This document shows positions 1-9,034 of a DNA stretch of 64,000 nucleotides, one piece after another. This DNA is from Thioclava sp. GXIMD2076 (GTDB lineage: Bacteria > Pseudomonadota > Alphaproteobacteria > Rhodobacterales > Rhodobacteraceae): NCBI RefSeq assembly GCF_037949795.1, contig NZ_CP149932.1, forward strand, positions 1,415,001 through 1,479,000, given 5' to 3'. Every line of letters begins with the position of its first letter. Position 1 is the stretch's first letter. Below the pieces are notes generated by a model that had not been told where the DNA came from, did no database searches, and was given only the letters and a program-made list of their open reading frames with translations. A program made the translations under genes and the position numbers.

Positions 1-1
1 C

Positions 2-421
2 GATTGGGATCATTGGCTGGAGCCCCATCTGACCGGCACCTTTTTGATGGTGCGTGAATGTGCACCCGCTCTGAAGGCGGCCAGGGGTGCTGTGGTGAAT
101 ATGGCCTCCACCCGCGCCTTCCAGTCGCAGCCGCAGACCTATGGCTATGCCGCGGCCAAAGGGGGTGTGGTGGCACTGACCCATGCGCTGGCGGTGGGGA
201 TGGGGCCCGATGTGCGGGTCAATGCCATCGCTCCGGGCTGGATCGATACGGTGGGCGAGCCGCTCAGCCCGCGTGATCATATGCAGCATCCCGTGGGGCG
301 TGTGGGCCTACCCGAGGATATTGCCGATGCGGTGATGTATCTGGCGGGGGCGGGGTTTGTGACGGGGCAAGTATTGCCCGTCGATGGCGGCATGACACGG
401 CGGATGATCTATGGCGAATAA
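2..421 (+). CDS. SDR family oxidoreductase, C-terminal part (5' end outside window)
   Basis: The open frame enters from the left edge, so only the last ~139 residues are visible. The sequence has the short-chain dehydrogenase catalytic YxxxK (YGYAAAKGG) preceded by a Ser/Thr-rich strand (VNMAS), the typical NAIAPG stretch after the active site, and the C-terminal GQVLPVDGG motif. These define an NAD(P)-dependent SDR; the substrate cannot be told. It overlaps the start of the downstream photolyase gene by 11 nt, so the two are probably co-transcribed. Confidence 0.88.
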   Translation, partial: DWDHWLEPHLTGTFLMVRECAPALKAARGAVVNMASTRAFQSQPQTYGYAAAKGGVVALTHALAVGMGPDVRVNAIAPGWIDTVGEPLSPRDHMQHPVGRVGLPEDIADAVMYLAGAGFVTGQVLPVDGGMTRRMIYGE

Positions 422-1943
422 ACCACGCCTCGTTCTGGTGCTGGGCGACCAGCTGACGGCCGAGGGTGCCGCCCTGCGCGCCGCCGACAAGACCCGCGAT
501 GTGATCGTGATGGCCGAGGTCCGCGCAGAGACCGATTATGTGGGCCATCACAAACAGAAGATCGCGCTGGTCTTTGCCGCGATGCGGGCTTTTGCCGAGG
601 GCTTGCGGGCCGATGGCTGGACCGTGGCCTATACGCGGTTCGGCGAGGCGGGAAATAGTGGCTCGATCACCGGCGAAATCCTGCGCCGCGCCGAGGAACA
701 TGGGGCGGCTTCGGCTGTGACGATTGCACCGGGCGAGTGGCGGCTGCGGCAGGCATTGGAGGATTGCCCGATCCCCGTGGTGCAATTGCCCGATGACCGC
801 TTCCTGTGCTCGGAGGCAGAGTTTGCCGAATGGGCCAAGGGCCGCAAATCGCTCAGGATGGAATATTTCTACCGCGAGATGCGCCGCAAAACAGGGCTCT
901 TGATGGCAGGAGATGATCCAGAGGGTGGGCAGTGGAATTACGACGCCGAGAACCGTAAGCCCGCGCAGGCCGACCTATTCCGCGTGAACGCGCCGCGCTT
1001 TGCGCCGGATGGCACCACGCGCGAGGTGCTGGATCTGGTGGCGCGGGAGTTTGCCGATAACTTCGGCGGGCTCGAAGGGTTCAACTGGGCAGTGGACCGC
1101 AAGGGGGCCCAAAAGGCGCTCGCTCATTTCATCGCGCATAATCTGGCGGATTTCGGGACCTATCAGGATGCGATGCTGGAAGACGATCCGCTTCTCTATC
1201 ACTCGCTCCTCTCGCCCTATCTCAATCTTGGCCTGCTGGGGCCTTTGGAGGTGTGTCAGGCGGCAGCCCGCGCCTATGCGGCGGGCAAGGTGCCGCTCAA
1301 TTCTGCGGAAGGCTTTATCCGGCAGATCATCGGCTGGCGCGAATATGTGCGCGGCATCTATTTCCATGAGGGGCCGGACTATACCGCGCGCAACCATCTG
1401 GATCAGCACCGCAAACTGCCTTGGGCCTATTGGGGCGGCAAGACAGAGATGAACTGTCTGCGCCACGCCGTGGCCCAGACCCGCGATCTGGCCTATGCCC
1501 ACCATATCCAGCGTCTGATGATCACCGGCAATTTCGCGCTTCTGGCGGGGGTGGATCCCGCGCAGGTGCAGGAGTGGTATCTTGCGGTCTATATCGATGC
1601 GTTCGAATGGGTCGAGGCGCCCAACACGGCGGGCATGAGCCAGTTTGCCGATGGCGGCGTGATCGCCTCCAAACCCTATGTCTCCTCGGGCGCCTATATC
1701 GACCGGATGTCGGATTATTGCGGGTCTTGCGCCTATTCGGTGAAGAAGAAAATGGGTGAGGGGGCCTGCCCGTTCAATCTGCTCTATTGGCACTTTCTCG
1801 ACCGGAACCGCGAGAAATTCGCGGGGAACCCCCGTATGGCAGTCATTTATCGGTCATGGGACAAGAGAAAACCCGAGGATCGCGAAACGATCCTCGGGCA
1901 GGCCGAGACGATGCTCAACAAGATCGCGCAGGACGCGTTTTAG
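411..1943 (+). CDS. FeS-type bacterial cryptochrome/(6-4) photolyase
   Basis: 510 aa, the usual size of the cryptochrome/photolyase-related family (PF04244) that includes Agrobacterium PhrB and Rhodobacter CryB. The N-terminus (RLVLVLGDQLTAEG) is the Rossmann-like antenna domain; the C-terminal half is the helical FAD-binding domain. Four cysteines (near residues 349, 437, 440 and 453, including YCGSC and EGACPFN) fit the ligands of the family's [4Fe-4S] cluster. Known members repair (6-4) photoproducts or act as blue-light regulators; which applies here cannot be decided. ATG start overlaps the upstream SDR stop. It converges on engB with a 4-nt overlap of the gene ends. Confidence 0.9.
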   Translation: MANKPRLVLVLGDQLTAEGAALRAADKTRDVIVMAEVRAETDYVGHHKQKIALVFAAMRAFAEGLRADGWTVAYTRFGEAGNSGSITGEILRRAEEHGAASAVTIAPGEWRLRQALEDCPIPVVQLPDDRFLCSEAEFAEWAKGRKSLRMEYFYREMRRKTGLLMAGDDPEGGQWNYDAENRKPAQADLFRVNAPRFAPDGTTREVLDLVAREFADNFGGLEGFNWAVDRKGAQKALAHFIAHNLADFGTYQDAMLEDDPLLYHSLLSPYLNLGLLGPLEVCQAAARAYAAGKVPLNSAEGFIRQIIGWREYVRGIYFHEGPDYTARNHLDQHRKLPWAYWGGKTEMNCLRHAVAQTRDLAYAHHIQRLMITGNFALLAGVDPAQVQEWYLAVYIDAFEWVEAPNTAGMSQFADGGVIASKPYVSSGAYIDRMSDYCGSCAYSVKKKMGEGACPFNLLYWHFLDRNREKFAGNPRMAVIYRSWDKRKPEDRETILGQAETMLNKIAQDAF

Positions 1944-2590
1944 TCGAGACCGGCAATGATCGCGCGGAGTGTCTCGATGCCAACGCCCTTGTCCGACGAG
2001 GTCAGGATGATCTCCGGATGCGCTGCCGCGTGTTTGGCCAGAGCGCCCGAGACCTGCTTGAAGAGCGCCTCGTGGTCCTTGGCATTGATCTTGTCGGCTT
2101 TGGTCAGCACCACCTGGAACGTCACGGCGGATTTATCCAGAAGCGTCAGGATCTCCTCATCCACGGCCTTCACACCATGGCGCGAATCGATCAACACAAA
2201 GACGCGGCGCAGGGTCGGGCGGCCCGCCAGATAGGCGCGCAGCAGTTCCTGCCATTTTTTCACGATCGGCACGGGGGCCTGCGCGAAACCATAGCCGGGA
2301 AGGTCGACCAGATAGGGGCCGTCCTGCGTGGTGAAAAAGTTGATCTCCTGCGTCCGGCCTGGGGTATTGGAGGCGCGTGCAAGGTTCTTGCGGCCTGTTA
2401 AGGCGTTGATCAGGGATGATTTCCCGACATTCGAGCGGCCCGCAAAACAGACTTCGATCCGGTCGGCAGGCGGCATGCCCGACATCGCCACAACGCCTTT
2501 GAGAAACTCGACAGGAGCCGCGAACATCAACCGGCCACGTTCGGCGGCGAATTGCTCGGGGGCGGGGGCTTCCTTGAATTGGATTTGCAT
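1940..2590 (-). CDS. engB: Ribosome biogenesis GTP-binding protein EngB (YihA/YsxC)
   Basis: 216 aa, normal for EngB. The G1 P-loop is visible as GRSNVGKSS, with the G3 DLPGYG and the G4 TKAD motifs following in order, which is diagnostic of the YihA/YsxC GTPases that act in 50S subunit assembly. The start codon overlaps the stop of the upstream MOSC gene by one base. It is the last gene of a minus-strand run that also contains yidC. Expected to be essential. Confidence 0.96.
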   Translation of the reverse strand: MQIQFKEAPAPEQFAAERGRLMFAAPVEFLKGVVAMSGMPPADRIEVCFAGRSNVGKSSLINALTGRKNLARASNTPGRTQEINFFTTQDGPYLVDLPGYGFAQAPVPIVKKWQELLRAYLAGRPTLRRVFVLIDSRHGVKAVDEEILTLLDKSAVTFQVVLTKADKINAKDHEALFKQVSGALAKHAAAHPEIILTSSDKGVGIETLRAIIAGLD

Positions 2591-3348
2591 CAGATCACCT
2601 CGATTTTGCTGCCGGTCGCGATTTGGCCGGGTTTCGTGACGCGCACGAAAATCCCGAAATTTGTATGCCCATAGCGGTCTTTCAGCAGTTTGAGAAGGTC
2701 TTGATCACGCGCACCGGTTTCGGGGTTGCCGTCGGTGGCGCGGCAGCGACCTACGGGTTCGACCACTTCCAGCTCCGCCTCGCCCAGACGCAGGCGCTTC
2801 CCGACCAGCTCCTGCTCGGCCATGGCACCCCAACCCGAGACCCAGAGATTGGCACGGAACCGGCGCATGTCGAGGGTGGTGCCCGCCGCCTGCGACAGAT
2901 CGCCCAGCGAGCCGGTGCCGATCAGCGACAGGACCGGCGTTTTCTGGTCGGTCAGGGGCTGATCGATTGCCGCGGCCAGTCCGGTGGGGCGGGGGCGATG
3001 CGCGGGCCAGAGATCGTCAAGCCATGCCAGAAACCGCGCGTGGTCCTCGGCGTTTTGCGGTGAGAAAACCAGTGGATCTTTCGTAGGATGCGAGAGGCAG
3101 AATGCCTCGCCGCGCGTCTCGAGCGTGACAGCCATCAGGGCAGGGGCGGAGACGCCCACCACGAAATTGAGTTTTTGCGCCCAATCGGCGCGGCCCTCGC
3201 GGAGTTCGATCTTGGAGCGCTCGTGCAGCACGGCCCAGACCCTGTCCAAAGGCAGAGCGCGCCCCTCTGTGAGGGACGCGCTGTTGATGGCTTCCGCCCC
3301 GATCGCTTTGATCGGATGGCGGAAGATATGGCTCAGAATGCCGGTCAT
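2590..3348 (-). CDS. MOSC domain-containing protein
   Basis: 252 aa. The N-terminus (HIFRHPIKAIG) matches the MOSC beta-barrel opening seen in YiiM/YcbX-like proteins, and the C-terminal half (EPVGRCRATDGNPETGARD) has the conserved region with a cysteine expected to take part in Mo-cofactor sulfur chemistry. Its start overlaps the yidC stop by 4 nt and its end meets engB, so it belongs to the yidC-MOSC-engB operon, an order I recall from Rhodobacterales. The substrate is unknown. Confidence 0.88.
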   Translation of the reverse strand: MTGILSHIFRHPIKAIGAEAINSASLTEGRALPLDRVWAVLHERSKIELREGRADWAQKLNFVVGVSAPALMAVTLETRGEAFCLSHPTKDPLVFSPQNAEDHARFLAWLDDLWPAHRPRPTGLAAAIDQPLTDQKTPVLSLIGTGSLGDLSQAAGTTLDMRRFRANLWVSGWGAMAEQELVGKRLRLGEAELEVVEPVGRCRATDGNPETGARDQDLLKLLKDRYGHTNFGIFVRVTKPGQIATGSKIEVI

Positions 3349-5189
3349 TTGGCCTTTCCGTCGGCTTTCTTCTTCCCGAAGCTCGACTTGATGTTGCCAA
3401 AGATGTCCGGGCGTTTCCCGTGCATCGACATGATCGTATATTGCTGGATGAAGGTGATCGTGTTGTTCGCGATCCAGTAGAGCACGAGGCCCGACGCGAA
3501 GCTACCCAGCATGAACATGAAGATCCACGGCATCCATGCGAAGATCATCGCCTGGCTCTTGTCGGCGGGGGCGGGGTTCAGCTTCTGCTGGAACCACATC
3601 GACACGCCCAAGAGGATCGGCAGGATGCCGAGGCTGAGGATGAACAGGAAGCTGCCCGGTTCCGGCGTGCCCCATGGCAGCAGGCCGAAGAGGTTCAGGA
3701 TCGAGGTCGGATCGGGAGCCGAAAGGTCATGGATCCAGCCGAACCACGGCGCATGATACAGCTCGATCGTGACATAGATCACCTTGTAGAGCGAGAAGAA
3801 GATCGGGATCTGCAGCAGGATCGGCAGACAGCCCGCGGCGGGGTTGACCTTGTTCTTCTTGTAAAGCTCCATCATGCCCTGTTGCAGCTTCTGGCGGTCG
3901 TCGCCTGCGCGCTCCTTGAGGGCTTCCATTTCGGGCTGCAATTCCTTCATCTTCGCCATGGAGATGTAGGATTTGCGGGCCAGCGGGAAGACGATCAGCT
4001 TGATAATGCAGGTCAGCGCGATGATTGCCCAGCCCATATTGCCGATGGCGGCATGCAGCCAGTGCAGGAGCCAGAAGATCGGCTTCGTCAGGAAGTAGAA
4101 CCAGCCCCAGTCGATCGAATCGACGAATTTGGTGATCCCGAGATTGTCCTGATAGCCTTTGATGACCTCGTATTCCTTTGCACCGGCAAAGAGATAGGTG
4201 TCTGCCGACTGGGTTGCCCCTGCGGCCACGGTCATCACGGGCAGGCGGGTCTCGGTCTGATAGATATCGGAGTTCTCGCCCGAATATTTGACGACCGAGG
4301 TGAAGGGGCCGGTTTTCGGCGCCAGCGTGGTCATCCAGTATTTATCGGTGAAACCGGTCCAGCCGCCTTCGGAAACCGAGATCAGCTCGGCCTGACCCTC
4401 GCCCGCGCTTTGCTCGAGATCGCCGAATTTCTTGTATTTGATCTCTTCGAGTTTGCCATCGCTCATGCGCACGGCGCCCTCATGCAGGACATAGGTCGCT
4501 TTCGACGGCGGCAGGCCGTGACGGGCGATGATGCCATAAGGCGCGAGACGGACCTCGGTGTCTGTGGTGTTCTCGACCGATTGCTGGACGGTGAACATGT
4601 AATCGTCATCGACCGAGATCGTGCGGCGGAAAATCAGGCCAGCGCCATTGTCCCAGGTCAGGGTGACGGGGGTGTCGGGGGTTAGCTTGGCGCCTTCAGG
4701 GGCGGTCCAGACCGTGCGGGGCCCGGGAACCTGATCGGCCGAATAGCCGCCTGCGGGGGACCACCCATAGACCACATAATAGGGTTTGGCGGCGTTGGGC
4801 TCGGTGCCGCTGATCGGCGCGAGCAGCCGCACATCAGGGGAGTCGTCGGCCAGCGTTTCCTTGTATTTCTCGAGAGAGAGGTCGTCGAAACGGCCGCCCA
4901 TCAGCGAGATGGAGCCTTTCAGATCCGGCGTCTGGACCGGAATGCGGGGAATGTTCGCCAGCTCATCGCTGGTGGCATTCGCTACATTCTTGGCGTCCTG
5001 CGTCGCGGTATTCAGCGCATCCGGTGTCGGTGCGATGGTGGGCGCGGTTGCCGAGGCGGCCTGATCCGAGACGGTTTCACCACCCTCCGGATTGGTCGTC
5101 TGCTCCGGCGGGAAGAAGACTGTCCAGCCGATCAGCACGAGTGCGGATAATACGGCTGCGATGATGAGGTTCTTATTCTGGTTTTCCAT
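3345..5189 (-). CDS. yidC: Membrane protein insertase YidC
   Basis: 614 aa, typical of Gram-negative YidC. An N-terminal membrane anchor (LIIAAVLSALVLIGWTVFF) is followed by a ~300-residue periplasmic beta-domain and the conserved 60KD_IMP core with five C-terminal membrane segments (for example FYFLTKPIFWLLHWL and the GCLPILLQIPIFFSLY loop). A basic Lys-rich tail ends the protein. YidC inserts and folds inner-membrane proteins with or without SecYEG. It sits downstream of rpmH-rnpA-yidD-ttcA, the common proteobacterial context, here separated from them by a GGDEF-EAL gene. Confidence 0.97.
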   Translation of the reverse strand: MENQNKNLIIAAVLSALVLIGWTVFFPPEQTTNPEGGETVSDQAASATAPTIAPTPDALNTATQDAKNVANATSDELANIPRIPVQTPDLKGSISLMGGRFDDLSLEKYKETLADDSPDVRLLAPISGTEPNAAKPYYVVYGWSPAGGYSADQVPGPRTVWTAPEGAKLTPDTPVTLTWDNGAGLIFRRTISVDDDYMFTVQQSVENTTDTEVRLAPYGIIARHGLPPSKATYVLHEGAVRMSDGKLEEIKYKKFGDLEQSAGEGQAELISVSEGGWTGFTDKYWMTTLAPKTGPFTSVVKYSGENSDIYQTETRLPVMTVAAGATQSADTYLFAGAKEYEVIKGYQDNLGITKFVDSIDWGWFYFLTKPIFWLLHWLHAAIGNMGWAIIALTCIIKLIVFPLARKSYISMAKMKELQPEMEALKERAGDDRQKLQQGMMELYKKNKVNPAAGCLPILLQIPIFFSLYKVIYVTIELYHAPWFGWIHDLSAPDPTSILNLFGLLPWGTPEPGSFLFILSLGILPILLGVSMWFQQKLNPAPADKSQAMIFAWMPWIFMFMLGSFASGLVLYWIANNTITFIQQYTIMSMHGKRPDIFGNIKSSFGKKKADGKAK

Positions 5190-5314
5190 GGGCGATGAGG
5201 ATCCGTCTGCCTTTCGGGAAGTCGTGTCGGTTCAACAGAAGGGGGGGCAAAAGGTCAAGCCCTTTCCCCCCGTTCCTTCGCTTCCCAATAGGATTCGTGA
5301 TGATCGCGCCGGTT

Positions 5315-6853
5315 TTACGACCCTCGGCGGGTATTCAGCCTTGGTGTTTTCTCTAGCTTGGCCATGTGGCGGGCGATCCAGTCATGGGTTTCTTCCAGCG
5401 GCATCGGGCTGGCAATACCGCGGCCCTGCACATGGTTGCAGCCCAGCTGCGCGAGCATTGCGTGCTCTCCGATGGAACCTACCCCCTCTGCGATGGTCTG
5501 GATGCCCAGCCCCTCGGCAAGCGAGATGATGGCGGCTACAAGGCGCTGTTGTTCGGCATCGTGATCGACATGGGCCACGAAGCTGCGATGGATGCGGATC
5601 CGCTCGGCGCAGGCATTACGGACCGAATTGATCGAAGCCGGGCCGCTTCCGAAACCGGCAAGCTCGATCTTACAGCCCATCTTGCGGCAGGCGCTGAGCG
5701 TATGGGAGATCATATCATCGCTGAGCTTCGAAACGATCTCCTGTTCGAGCACCAGACGGATCTGGTCCGCAGGAAGCTCGAACCGGTCGAATTCCCATTG
5801 CAGGCGCTCGGGCATCTTCGGGTTGGCGAGCAATTCCTCGTTGATGGGCAAGGAGATCACGCCGACCAGTTCTTCCCGCGCATTCCATTCCTTCAGCCCG
5901 TTGAAGACCTGGAACATCATGACTTCGTAGAAGCGGGTGCGCAGGTTTGCGGCCATGACTGCGGGCATGATATCGGTTTCACCCAGCACGCCGCGATCAC
6001 GGTGCAGCCAGCGCGGCATCGCCTGCATACCGGAGATCAGGCCGGTATCGGTGCAGATCTGCGGCTGGAAATAGGCGACGATCTCGCCGTTCTCCAACGC
6101 ATCGCCCACCTCTGCGGAAAGCGCCGAGCGGATTTCGGCAGAGCGGCGGATTTCGTTGGAAAAGGCTCGGATCGCCGATGTGCCGTTGCGCGAGGCTTCC
6201 TCTGCCGCAATCTCGGCGGCGTCCAGAATGCTTTCGGCATCTGGCTTAGGGCTGCGGCTCATTTGGCAGAACCCGATATGGAAGGTGGGCGACAGGGTGC
6301 GCCCGCCGATGGAGAGTGGCTCTTCCAGCGTGCTTTGAAGCCGGACGGAAAGCTGGATCATGCTTTCGAGATCGGGATTGGGTGTCGGTTTCAGCATCAC
6401 CATGAAGCGCGCGCCGCCCAGGCGTGCGATGTAATCCGAATCGCGTAGCACGGAGCGCAGACGCTCTGCCGAGCGACGCATCGTATCATCGAACTCGCGG
6501 GTGCTGGTATTGGCAGTAAAATTCTGCGGATCGTCGATGGCGATCACGAAACAGCTCGTCAGGCGATTGCTCGTGCGCGCTTCGGTCATGATCTTGTCCA
6601 TCATCGGTAGGGCCAGTTCGCGTAGCGGCAGCCCCGTTGCCGGATCGAGAGTGGTCATTTCCAGATCATCGGAAGGCAGGACAGGGCGGGTCATCCAGCC
6701 CACCGCCAATGCGGTAACGCCGAGGAGGATCATCGCTTCCAGTCCGATCCAGTAGCCCGCCAGAATGATCGCCGGGACAAAGGCGATCATTTCACGACGC
6801 ATGAGAATCGGGCCCCCTTTCAGGGTGGGTTTTCGATTCTTTTCCTTCGACAT
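5315..6853 (-). CDS. Degenerate GGDEF-EAL membrane protein (probably not a c-di-GMP enzyme)
   Basis: 512 aa. Two hydrophobic segments (MIAFVPAIILAGYWIGL and MILLGVTALAVGWM) precede a GGDEF-like domain whose signature is ARLGGARF, not GGDEF, and an EAL-like domain where EAL is replaced (SGMQAMPRW), DDFGTG reads AGFGSG and the KID lysine region reads RIRIHR; AEGVG is kept. Loss of metal and catalytic residues in both halves suggests a signalling adaptor or c-di-GMP/GTP sensor. The second ATG (6853) is preferred: GAGG lies 7 nt before it, but only 1 nt before the upstream ATG at 6859. Gene sits between ttcA and yidC. Confidence 0.85.
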   Translation of the reverse strand: MSKEKNRKPTLKGGPILMRREMIAFVPAIILAGYWIGLEAMILLGVTALAVGWMTRPVLPSDDLEMTTLDPATGLPLRELALPMMDKIMTEARTSNRLTSCFVIAIDDPQNFTANTSTREFDDTMRRSAERLRSVLRDSDYIARLGGARFMVMLKPTPNPDLESMIQLSVRLQSTLEEPLSIGGRTLSPTFHIGFCQMSRSPKPDAESILDAAEIAAEEASRNGTSAIRAFSNEIRRSAEIRSALSAEVGDALENGEIVAYFQPQICTDTGLISGMQAMPRWLHRDRGVLGETDIMPAVMAANLRTRFYEVMMFQVFNGLKEWNAREELVGVISLPINEELLANPKMPERLQWEFDRFELPADQIRLVLEQEIVSKLSDDMISHTLSACRKMGCKIELAGFGSGPASINSVRNACAERIRIHRSFVAHVDHDAEQQRLVAAIISLAEGLGIQTIAEGVGSIGEHAMLAQLGCNHVQGRGIASPMPLEETHDWIARHMAKLEKTPRLNTRRGS

Positions 6854-6921
6854 CACCATACCTCGTCAAACGGCGCATAAATTAATAGCCGTAGTCTTAG
6901 GCGGGTTTTGTCAGTGATCGG

Positions 6922-7803
6922 TTAATCGTGCTGGCGCAAATCGGGGATGTTATCGTTCAAATTTGAATCACCGCCCGCTTTCAGCGACAGGCCGGCAAAG
7001 TCGAACAGTCCCGTATCCAGCAGATGCGAGGGGCGCGCATTCATCAGCGAACGGAACATGACCTGTCTCCGTCCAGGGCGGTTTTTCTCCCATCCATCAA
7101 GCATTTGCTTGACCTGCTGGCGTTGAAGCCCGTCTTGGCTGCCGCAGAGATCGCAGGGGATGATCGGATAGTTCATGTCGCGGGAGAACTTCTCGCAATC
7201 CTCCTCGGCCACGAAAGCCAGCGGGCGATAGACGAAAAGATCGCCCTCCTCGTTTACCAGCTTCGGCGGCATCGTTGCCAGACGCCCGCCATGGAAGAGA
7301 TTCATGAAGAATGTCTCGAGGATGTCGTCGCGATGGTGCCCCAGCACAACGGCCGAGCACCCTTCCTCGCGCGCGATACGGTAGAGATTGCCGCGGCGCA
7401 GGCGCGAGCAGAGCGCACAATAGGTGCGGCCCTGCGGAACCTTGTCCATCACGACCGAGTAGGTGTCCTGATACTCGATCCGGTGCGGAACCCCCATTTT
7501 CTCAAGAAATTCGGGCAGAACGGTGGCCGGAAAACCCGGCTGGCCCTGATCGAGGTTGCAGGCGAGGATCTCGACCGGCAGCAGCCCGCGCCATTGCAGT
7601 TCATGCAGGACCGCGAGCAGCGTATAGCTGTCCTTGCCGCCCGAGAGGCACACAAGCCAGCGGGCACCACGCTCGATCATGCCATATTGCTCGATCGCCT
7701 CGCGGGTCTGGCGGACGATGCGCTTGCGCAGCTTCTTGAAGGCCGTCGTCGAGGGGGCGTCGGCAAAGAGCGGATGGATCGGGGCGTCGTCATCGTCCAG
7801 CAT
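6922..7803 (-). CDS. ttcA: tRNA 2-thiocytidine(32) synthetase TtcA
   Basis: 293 aa from the chosen start. The PP-loop ([11 protein letters not shown]) adenylates C32 of tRNA; the [10 protein letters not shown] motif and CDLCGSQ later in the protein supply cysteines for the [4Fe-4S] cluster, as in TtcA. An open frame continues 77 codons upstream, but AAGGAG lies 7 nt before the ATG at 7803 and only 1 nt before the ATG at 7809, and the upstream part overlaps yidD, so 7803 is taken. The first 14 nt overlap the end of yidD. Confidence 0.93.
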   Translation of the reverse strand: MLDDDDAPIHPLFADAPSTTAFKKLRKRIVRQTREAIEQYGMIERGARWLVCLSGGKDSYTLLAVLHELQWRGLLPVEILACNLDQGQPGFPATVLPEFLEKMGVPHRIEYQDTYSVVMDKVPQGRTYCALCSRLRRGNLYRIAREEGCSAVVLGHHRDDILETFFMNLFHGGRLATMPPKLVNEEGDLFVYRPLAFVAEEDCEKFSRDMNYPIIPCDLCGSQDGLQRQQVKQMLDGWEKNRPGRRQVMFRSLMNARPSHLLDTGLFDFAGLSLKAGGDSNLNDNIPDLRQHD

Positions 7804-8071
7804 GGTCATGCTCCTTTGCACAATGGCATTTCGCGTCATGGTCGGGGTCGGCGCCCGGAACGGGGTCATAGCCGTGTCCGCCCCACGGGTGGCAGCGCAG
7901 GATGCGCCGGACGCCCGTATAGGTGCCTTTGACGGCCCCATGCAGGGCAAGCGCTTCCAGCATATAGGCCGAACAGGTCGGTTGATAGCGGCAGCCATTC
8001 CCGACCCACGGGCTCGCGACCAGCCGGTAAGCACGCACGGGCAGGGCGATGATATGGGCCAGGGGGCTCAT
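7790..8071 (-). CDS. yidD: Membrane protein insertion efficiency factor YidD
   Basis: 93 aa. Contains the family hallmark cysteines in [13 protein letters not shown] and [16 protein letters not shown], the conserved PF01809 core. YidD assists YidC in inner-membrane protein insertion. Located 2 nt after rnpA and overlapping ttcA, in the rpmH-rnpA-yidD-yidC order found across bacteria. The C-terminal ~20 residues are His/Asp/Cys-rich ([18 protein letters not shown]), an unusual but harmless-looking tail. Confidence 0.95.
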   Translation of the reverse strand: MSPLAHIIALPVRAYRLVASPWVGNGCRYQPTCSAYMLEALALHGAVKGTYTGVRRILRCHPWGGHGYDPVPGADPDHDAKCHCAKEHDHAGR

Positions 8072-8073
8072 GT

Positions 8074-8571
8074 CTAGCCTTTGCCGCGGCGCGGGCCACG
8101 GGGAATGTTCGGCTTCGGGCCGCGGGGCTTGGGTGGACGGTAATCCTCGGCATGGACCCGCTCCAAGGCACGGACCAGATCGTCCTGCATCGCCTTGAAA
8201 TCATGCGTGGCGGTGGCGTCTGCACGCCCGATCAGCACATAATCCCAGCCGGGCTTGCCATGTTGCGGCAGCACAAGCCGCGCGATCTCGCGCAGGCGGC
8301 GCTTGGCGCGGTTGCGGGCTACCGCATTGCCGACCTTTTTGGAACAGGTAAAGCCTACCCGCACCAGACGTGGCGAGACGAGGTCATCCACACGTAGCCG
8401 TGCCTGCAGGAGCCCTGCCGGCATGCCGGCACGGCGCGCGGAGGCCGCACGCAGGAAATCGGCCCGTTTGCGAAGGGTCGCAACGGGTGGCGGGGTGGCG
8501 GGATGGCTGGCATCCGCGCATGAAGAAACCGCCGGAGCCGTGCCCGCGTCCTGACCTTGGGGGTCTGTCAC
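8074..8571 (-). CDS. rnpA: Ribonuclease P protein component RnpA
   Basis: 165 aa. The RNase P signature ([20 protein letters not shown]) is complete. RnpA binds the catalytic RNA and the 5' leader of pre-tRNA. The frame opens 7 codons earlier at an ATG (8592), but a GGAGG 6 nt before the GTG at 8571 makes that the likelier start. The protein has a ~35-residue Pro/Ala-rich N-terminal extension before the conserved TLRKRADFL start, and a basic C-terminal tail, both longer than in enterobacterial RnpA. The rpmH stop lies 50 nt upstream. Confidence 0.94.
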   Translation of the reverse strand: MTDPQGQDAGTAPAVSSCADASHPATPPPVATLRKRADFLRAASARRAGMPAGLLQARLRVDDLVSPRLVRVGFTCSKKVGNAVARNRAKRRLREIARLVLPQHGKPGWDYVLIGRADATATHDFKAMQDDLVRALERVHAEDYRPPKPRGPKPNIPRGPRRGKG

Positions 8572-8621
8572 GGAAGCCTCCGACGGTGTCATAGGATTAG
8601 CCTGTCGCCAGTCGTGACGGC

Positions 8622-8756
8622 TTATGCCGACAGCGACTTCCGGCCTTTTGCACGGCGTGCATTCAGGACCTTACGGCCACCTTTGGTTGCCATACGGGCG
8701 CGGAACCCGTGGCGACGGGCGCGAACGAGGTTCGAGGGCTGGAAAGTGCGTTTCAT
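8622..8756 (-). CDS. rpmH: 50S ribosomal protein L34
   Basis: 44 aa, [18 protein letters not shown]..., the near-universal L34 sequence, ending KGRKSLSA. Full length. First gene of the rpmH-rnpA-yidD-ttcA run. A TTGACT-N17-TAAAGA promoter lies about 80-107 nt upstream. Too short for most ORF callers but unambiguous. Confidence 0.98.
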   Translation of the reverse strand: MKRTFQPSNLVRARRHGFRARMATKGGRKVLNARRAKGRKSLSA

Positions 8757-8834
8757 CGCTTAACTCCGGGTTCTGATACGGTAGGGCAACACGACGCCAA
8801 ACGGATTCGGCTGCCGCTCATATTCGAGGCCCGG

Positions 8835-8863
8835 TCTTTAGTCAGGATAAGATCACAAGTCAA
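8835..8863 (-). promoter_or_regulatory. Candidate sigma-70 promoter of rpmH-rnpA
   Basis: On the minus strand TTGACT (8863-8858) and TAAAGA (8840-8835) are separated by exactly 17 nt, about 80 nt before the rpmH start. Match and position fit a strong housekeeping promoter. Confidence 0.5.
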
Positions 8864-9034
8864 TTGACCCGGGGCAGTTTTTTGCCGATTGCCCCGAAGT
8901 TGATGTCGAATTCACGATAATTCGGGCGGTTGTCTCTTTTGTCTTTTGCCATCACGCCCTATTTATCGCAACAAAGCAACAATATTTGCAGATCCGTCCC
9001 GCAGTCATAGTCGCGGAGCCACCCGAGACAGGTA

